DNA of 64,000 bases from JAEUIE01 sp047602475 (GTDB lineage Bacteria > Planctomycetota > Planctomycetia > Gemmatales > HRBIN36): positions 1 through 64,000 of the forward strand of contig JASGHE010000004.1 in NCBI GenBank assembly GCA_047602475.1. Reading direction: 5' to 3'. The first letter of the stretch is position 1, and each line of letters begins with the position of its first letter. This document shows positions 60,764 through 64,000 of the stretch, piece after piece. Made by a program: the position numbers and the translations under genes. The notes below the pieces were generated by a model. That model worked only from the letters and a program-made list of their open reading frames with translations, ran no database searches and was not told the origin of the DNA.

Positions 60764-61366
60764 CGCTCGCTCCCACTTGCCATAGTCAAGTATGGTGGTA
60801 GATCGCTAAAGTCTCTTGTTACTTGTCATCTTGCGAAATCAAGCTCGCCCCACGGTCTCTTATTATCTTCCCGGCATGGTTTGGTGGGGCGGCGCGGAGT
60901 ACCGCTTGACCCACTCTACGATTCTGTACACTTGCCGTATAGTATACTGATGTACAATAAAGGTAGACTGGCACTACACCCATGCTACCAGCAACCCCAT
61001 TCCACTCTGACATGCCACCATTTAAACCTTGTACACTACTGAACGCTCATAGTCCCTATCGGCGCACGCACGGGGCGCTGCGGTTGATGAAACTCTCTTT
61101 TCCTCACCCAGGAATCAAGTTGAGGAGTTCTCCGAAGCCCGCGCATCTCCTCATCTTCAATTGTTGAAGATGAACCACGCTAATCGTGCGCACACGCTAC
61201 CGCAGGAGGTCATTTTGGCAGATGTACACTACTATACACCCCGCGCACAGCCCGGTGCGGTAGGTCGTTTTGGCAGTGAGGAGACCGCAGGAGATCATGC
61301 TGATTCATTCACTATCTGATTCCCCTCTCTACTCTCTCATGTCTCCTGCTCTATTGGCGAAGCCAA
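60764..61366. other. 603-bp gene-free region before tmRNA 3' end
   Basis: Contains direct repeat copy 2 (60783-60920) and a perfect 9-bp hairpin CATCTTCAA TTG TTGAAGATG (61151-61171). Two short internal repeats are also present (ACCGCAGGAG; TTTTGGCAG near 61200-61295). No coding frame with a start signal. Confidence 0.5.
60783..60920 (+). repeat. 140-bp direct repeat, copy 2
   Basis: Counterpart of 58811-58949, same orientation, 20 bases after the stop of paralogue 2. Mismatches are concentrated in one short block (CCACGGTCTCTTATTATCTT versus CCACCGGCGCTTGCCATCTA). Confidence 0.8.
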
Positions 61367-61753
61367 TGGAGGCGGCGGGAATCGAACCCGCGTCCCAAGG
61401 TACTGCTGTTCTGCCCTCTACGTGTGTAGCTTACTGGTCTCCCGGGCCTCATCCGGGTGGTTCAGGTCTGGCGTTCCAATAAGCGGAACGCACATCCCCT
61501 AGTTGATGGTGTTGTTTAGCGGAAGCCTCCCTCAACACGGCCTTGCGACCTCTGGCTCCCGCGATCCTGACTTGGTGACTGAGGACTAGCTGCTTTCAGG
61601 CGAAGAAGCCAGTCTCAGGGCTGCACTAATTAGGCAGCCAAAGCGAACTGCGTTTCTGCAGTTAGGTTTTGGTCAGCTATTAACGTGGCCAACTGACCAA
61701 CCACGACACGCCAGCAAAACAACTGATTACCCGGTCGAAACCATTTCGCCCCC
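61367..61753 (-). ncRNA. ssrA: transfer-messenger RNA (tmRNA)
   Basis: On the minus strand, 5' GGGGGCGAAATGGTTTCGAC pairs through GGGGGCG with the 3' CGCCTCC. The T-arm GCGGGTTCGATTCCCGC lies at the 3' end. The tag frame reads ADQNLTAETQFALAA then TAA (around 61641-61683), ending in the classical ALAA degron. CCA is not encoded. A hairpin ATTGGC TTC GCCAAT follows the 3' end directly. One-piece tmRNA of about 387 nt for rescuing stalled ribosomes. Confidence 0.93.
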
Positions 61754-61768
61754 GGCTCTCGGTCTACA

Positions 61769-61798
61769 GTATTATTCACGATAGCAGCCAGGAAACAA
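61769..61798 (-). promoter_or_regulatory. candidate tmRNA promoter
   Basis: On the minus strand TTGTTT and TAATAC are 18 bases apart, about 16 bases before the mature 5' end at 61753. Read by eye; the 5' end is matured by RNase P, so the distance is acceptable. Confidence 0.35.
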
Positions 61799-61843
61799 GG
61801 GAGAGTGTGAACCTATCGAGGGGATTGTGGGTCTTGTCTTTCT

Positions 61844-61926
61844 CTCCCCCTTTCCAAGGGGGAGCCGGAGGGGGTATTTTTTCGGTGACAAAGAACCCCA
61901 CCCAACCTCCCCTTAGTAAGGGGAGG
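61844..61926. repeat. pair of C/G-rich 9-bp palindromes
   Basis: CTCCCCCTT TCC AAGGGGGAG (61844-61864) and CCTCCCCTT AGT AAGGGGAGG (61906-61926), both perfect, with 41 bases between. Two-palindrome units of this sort are typical of dispersed REP-like or MITE-like intergenic repeats. Confidence 0.65.
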
Positions 61927-61997
61927 AGGCTGATAAAAGACTCCTCCCAACCTAGCTTGTCAGAATGGACTCGCAGCATTAAACTGTCACAGACCAT

Positions 61998-62068
61998 TCG
62001 GGAATGGTGTAACGGTAGCACAGCAGCCTCTGGAGCTGTTTGTCTAGGTTCGAATCCTAGTTCCCGAA
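61998..62068 (+). tRNA. tRNA-Gln (anticodon CTG)
   Basis: Acceptor TCGGGAA with TTCCCGA, D-arm GTGTAACGGTAGCAC, anticodon stem GCAGC / GCTGT with loop CTCTGGA (CTG), T-arm TAGGTTCGAATCCTA, discriminator A. CCA not encoded; 71 nt. Confidence 0.93.
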
Positions 62069-62131
62069 CTGAATGGTGGCCTTCGCAGGAAGCATCGACC
62101 GTAAGAAGCACCTTATACTTCTGGTAAGGTG

Positions 62132-62632
62132 TCAGTCTTTGATAGACCTGAATGCTTTCGCTACCAACCTCTCAATTTCCTCATTCCCAACATTGTCCCA
62201 CATATCTTTTAAGAACAGCTTGAGCTTTCTCGGATGACCAGGTGGCTTGTACTTTTTGACAATGGCCAGCAGCCATTCCGCGACGGCGTCGTCGATCACA
62301 TCGCTAAGCAATTGATCTCGTAGATTCGCACCGACTATGTACGTGATGTAATCTTCGGAAATCTCATAGGGCGGACACAGATGCCAGCCATTCCCCTGAA
62401 CCACCGTTTCGCCTAGATACTCCCTGACCTGAACACTGGGTGCAAAAGTGCTCCAGACAAAATATCGCCGTGGTGAGCCAAAACTCACGACTGTGATTAC
62501 CTGTCCCTCGAGTTTTTCCTCAGTCGCTATTCTGCCGTAGATTGCACCGAACTCCAGGGGATGCGGTAACTGCCCCTCGATATTGGCGTTGATGTAGTGG
62601 AGGTGAACGGTGTCATCGGGCATGATTCGCAT
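62132..62632 (-). CDS. unknown protein
   Basis: Start at ATG 62632 (MRIMPDDTVHLHYINANIEG), with TTGGAG just upstream; a frame extension to 62656 is possible. It is 166 residues: beta-rich first half (FGAIYGRIATEEKLEGQVIT, VVSFGSPRRYFVWSTF), helical second half (DVIDDAVAEWLLAIVKKYKP, LKLFLKDMWDNVGNEEIERL). No recognised family and no signal peptide. It lies between tRNA-Gln (convergent) and the GH5 gene. Could be a small immunity-like or regulatory protein; nothing specific. Confidence 0.6.
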   Translation of the reverse strand: MRIMPDDTVHLHYINANIEGQLPHPLEFGAIYGRIATEEKLEGQVITVVSFGSPRRYFVWSTFAPSVQVREYLGETVVQGNGWHLCPPYEISEDYITYIVGANLRDQLLSDVIDDAVAEWLLAIVKKYKPPGHPRKLKLFLKDMWDNVGNEEIERLVAKAFRSIKD

Positions 62633-62826
62633 GCTCTCCAAGTAAATCAGATACAATCAGATTTTTTTGCATGTGGATTGCGAGGAAGTCTCAGGTAGGC
62701 AGGACATGACTTCGCAAGCTCGATTCCCAGCTTGGCATTGCTGAGTCGAAAGTTAATGTCATTAGATCAAAAGTTCCTCGGCTTCCAAGTCCATTTTGAA
62801 GACGATCACTGTCTGTTTGTAAACAA

Positions 62827-62862
62827 AACAGGGTCATGCATGAGTACATGCATGACCCTGTT
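62827..62862 (-). terminator. terminator of the GH5 gene, perfect 16-bp stem
   Basis: AACAGGGTCATGCATG (62827-62842) and CATGCATGACCCTGTT (62847-62862) are exact reverse complements around AGTA. On the minus strand the stem is followed by TTTTGTTT. It is 18 bases beyond the GH5 stop. Confidence 0.85.
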
Positions 62863-62880
62863 ACATCTGTTTTCTGCCGA

Positions 62881-64000
62881 TCAGGCGTTACGAATCGTTC
62901 CCTGACCAATCCCATCACCGATGGTGCCGTTGATTGCTCCCGACAGATTGATGAAAAAGGTCTCATCCAGCTCATTCAGGCTGTCCGCCAGGATGGTCAC
63001 GCTGATGGTCTTGCTCGTTTCTCCAGGTGCAAACGTCAAACTGCCGCTCGTCGCCACGTAGTCTGCCCCGGCTGTAGCAGTACCGTTGGCGGTAGCGTAG
63101 TTCACTGTGACCGATTGAGTCGAAGCTTGAGAGAGCGTCACCGTGAACGTGGCAGTCGTAGTAGCGGGGCCGCCTCCGCCGGGCAGTAGGAACTGAATCG
63201 GAACGAGCTTCTGCTGCTTGTTCTGGTCGACCGTCGTCCAATCATCGTTCAAGATTCCGCCCGTGTCGCCGGAGTTGGGATTCCACGACCACCAGGTCCA
63301 GCTCATGCCCAACTTCCCTGCTGGAAGGTCGTTGGTGCCATTCCCATCGAGATCGCCGGCAAGATAGCTGACCATCTTGTTCGCCCAGGCAGTATCCGAA
63401 GCGGTTTGCAGCTTGCTGCCAAACTCCCCCAACCACACCGGAGCGATGTTCTGCCTGAAGAGATATCCCCAGGCCTGATCCCAGACGGCGGGCAGGTTGT
63501 TGGGATAATTCGGATCGCTGAACCACGACTGCGGATAGATCGATGCTGGATAGTCGTGTGGCGAATAGACCAGTTGGTTGGCCACATTCAGCACCACAGG
63601 ATAGTCCTTGGCCCCAGCTAGGTTGCCACCCCACCAGTACGACTTGCCGGCATAGGTCTCAATACCTTCGACAGCGATGAGCCACTTCGGATTAGCGGCC
63701 AAGATGGCGTTGCCGGCACGTTGGGCTGCCAAGCGCCAATCATTGGCGCCACCGGTACCCCAGGTAGCAGGGCCATGCGGCTCATTGTGCAAGTCGGCCC
63801 CAATGACCGTCGGGTTGTTGGCATAACGGGTAGCCAGCATCACCCAGTCGCTGATCCATCGACTTTCGGAGTAAGCTGAGGTGTACCACAGCCCTGAACC
63901 CTCCGCGCCGGCCCCGGCATCAGAACGGTGATGATCCAACATGATCCGCATACCAATCTGCCCGGCATAGCTCACGATCTTGTCCATGATCTGCACCCCG
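62881..64000 (-). CDS. glycoside hydrolase family 5 (cellulase) with C-terminal Calx-beta domain, 5' end outside window
   Basis: The frame is open to the right edge, so the N-terminus is missing. The catalytic part has IGMRIMLDHHRSDAGAGAEG, WVMLATRYANNPTVIGADLH, NEPHG with the acid/base Glu, VYSPHDYPASIYPQSWFSDP and PVWLGEFGSK with the nucleophile Glu. GKLGMSWTWWSWNPNSGDTG follows and ends the barrel. After a Gly-rich hinge a Calx-beta domain runs ~275-365 (FTVTLSQASTQSVTVNYATA, NGTATAGADYVATSGSLTFA, SVTILADSLNELDETFFINL). Secreted beta-1,4-glucanase or mannanase is likely. Followed by a strong terminator. Confidence 0.9.
   Translation of the reverse strand, partial: GVQIMDKIVSYAGQIGMRIMLDHHRSDAGAGAEGSGLWYTSAYSESRWISDWVMLATRYANNPTVIGADLHNEPHGPATWGTGGANDWRLAAQRAGNAILAANPKWLIAVEGIETYAGKSYWWGGNLAGAKDYPVVLNVANQLVYSPHDYPASIYPQSWFSDPNYPNNLPAVWDQAWGYLFRQNIAPVWLGEFGSKLQTASDTAWANKMVSYLAGDLDGNGTNDLPAGKLGMSWTWWSWNPNSGDTGGILNDDWTTVDQNKQQKLVPIQFLLPGGGGPATTTATFTVTLSQASTQSVTVNYATANGTATAGADYVATSGSLTFAPGETSKTISVTILADSLNELDETFFINLSGAINGTIGDGIGQGTIRNA

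Noticed and set aside
61807..62127. Plus- and minus-strand frames over tRNA-Gln and palindromes
   Set aside because: Composed of dispersed repeats and tRNA sequence; no start signal.

Overview
The window looks like a chromosomal stretch from a member of the Planctomycetota, probably related to Gemmatales. The evidence is a Tat-exported DUF1501 protein, a Ser/Thr kinase fused to WD40 repeats, giant Rhs/YD-repeat proteins, an exported protein with the planctomycete-type N-terminal LE.RWLP motif, a Calx-beta GH5 enzyme, and MJ0042 zinc-ribbon/HEAT proteins. This is inference from gene content; no rRNA is present. Stable RNAs are tRNA-Asn(GTT), tRNA-Gln(CTG) and tmRNA.

Layout. 1-6083: Rhs1, a polymorphic-toxin-like giant gene on the minus strand, broken by one frameshift. 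It has a Cys-rich C-terminal domain and a small signal-peptide protein directly downstream that leaves the window. 6308-12612: element A, an all-minus-strand block with DUF2924, a serine recombinase, a small HTH protein, two unknown proteins, a ParB-N6/N4 methylase (frameshifted), a terminase-small-subunit-like HTH and two small CxxC proteins. 13187-13790: a displaced Rhs fragment abutting an IS21 IstA remnant. 13798-23869: Rhs2, an exported giant Rhs gene with Calx-beta, about 70 YD repeats, Gly/Trp-rich tandem repeats and a C-terminal toxin-like tail, plus two small downstream genes. 24226-28622: a double GT2-TPR glycosyltransferase and a HAD hydrolase, with two acidic unknowns between. 28869-29708: a trypsin-like protease.

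30052-40352: element B, a second and larger copy of the same kind of element. The methylase/HTH/CxxC/CxxC cassette faces left. Facing right are a winged-helix protein, an AlpA-like HTH, a replication-type HTH, a DnaB-like helicase and the DUF2924-recombinase-HTH trio. 40353-46060: a TerY/YegL-PP2C-YegI phosphosignalling triad with a Zn-ribbon coiled-coil protein and a HARE-HTH protein. 46158-48347: degenerate DNA, unknown small genes and tRNA-Asn. 48486-54620: PP2C phosphatase, Zn-ribbon/HEAT protein, truD, DUF1501. 54819-58630: WD40 kinase. 58811-60920: two paralogous two-TM wHTH proteins bracketed by a 140-bp direct repeat. 61367-64000: tmRNA, tRNA-Gln, an unknown, and a GH5 gene running off the end.

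The most interesting signal is the duplicated four-gene cassette (ParB-methylase, HTH, two CxxC proteins) inside two related serine-recombinase elements. Both methylase copies carry a 5' hairpin that overlaps or occludes the ribosome binding site. A second pattern is a run of single-base frameshifts in otherwise well-conserved genes (Rhs1, Rhs2, methylase A, rep protein, PP2C, HEAT protein, WD40 kinase). It looks more like systematic indel error than gene decay, and readers should treat the split genes as single genes until reads are checked.
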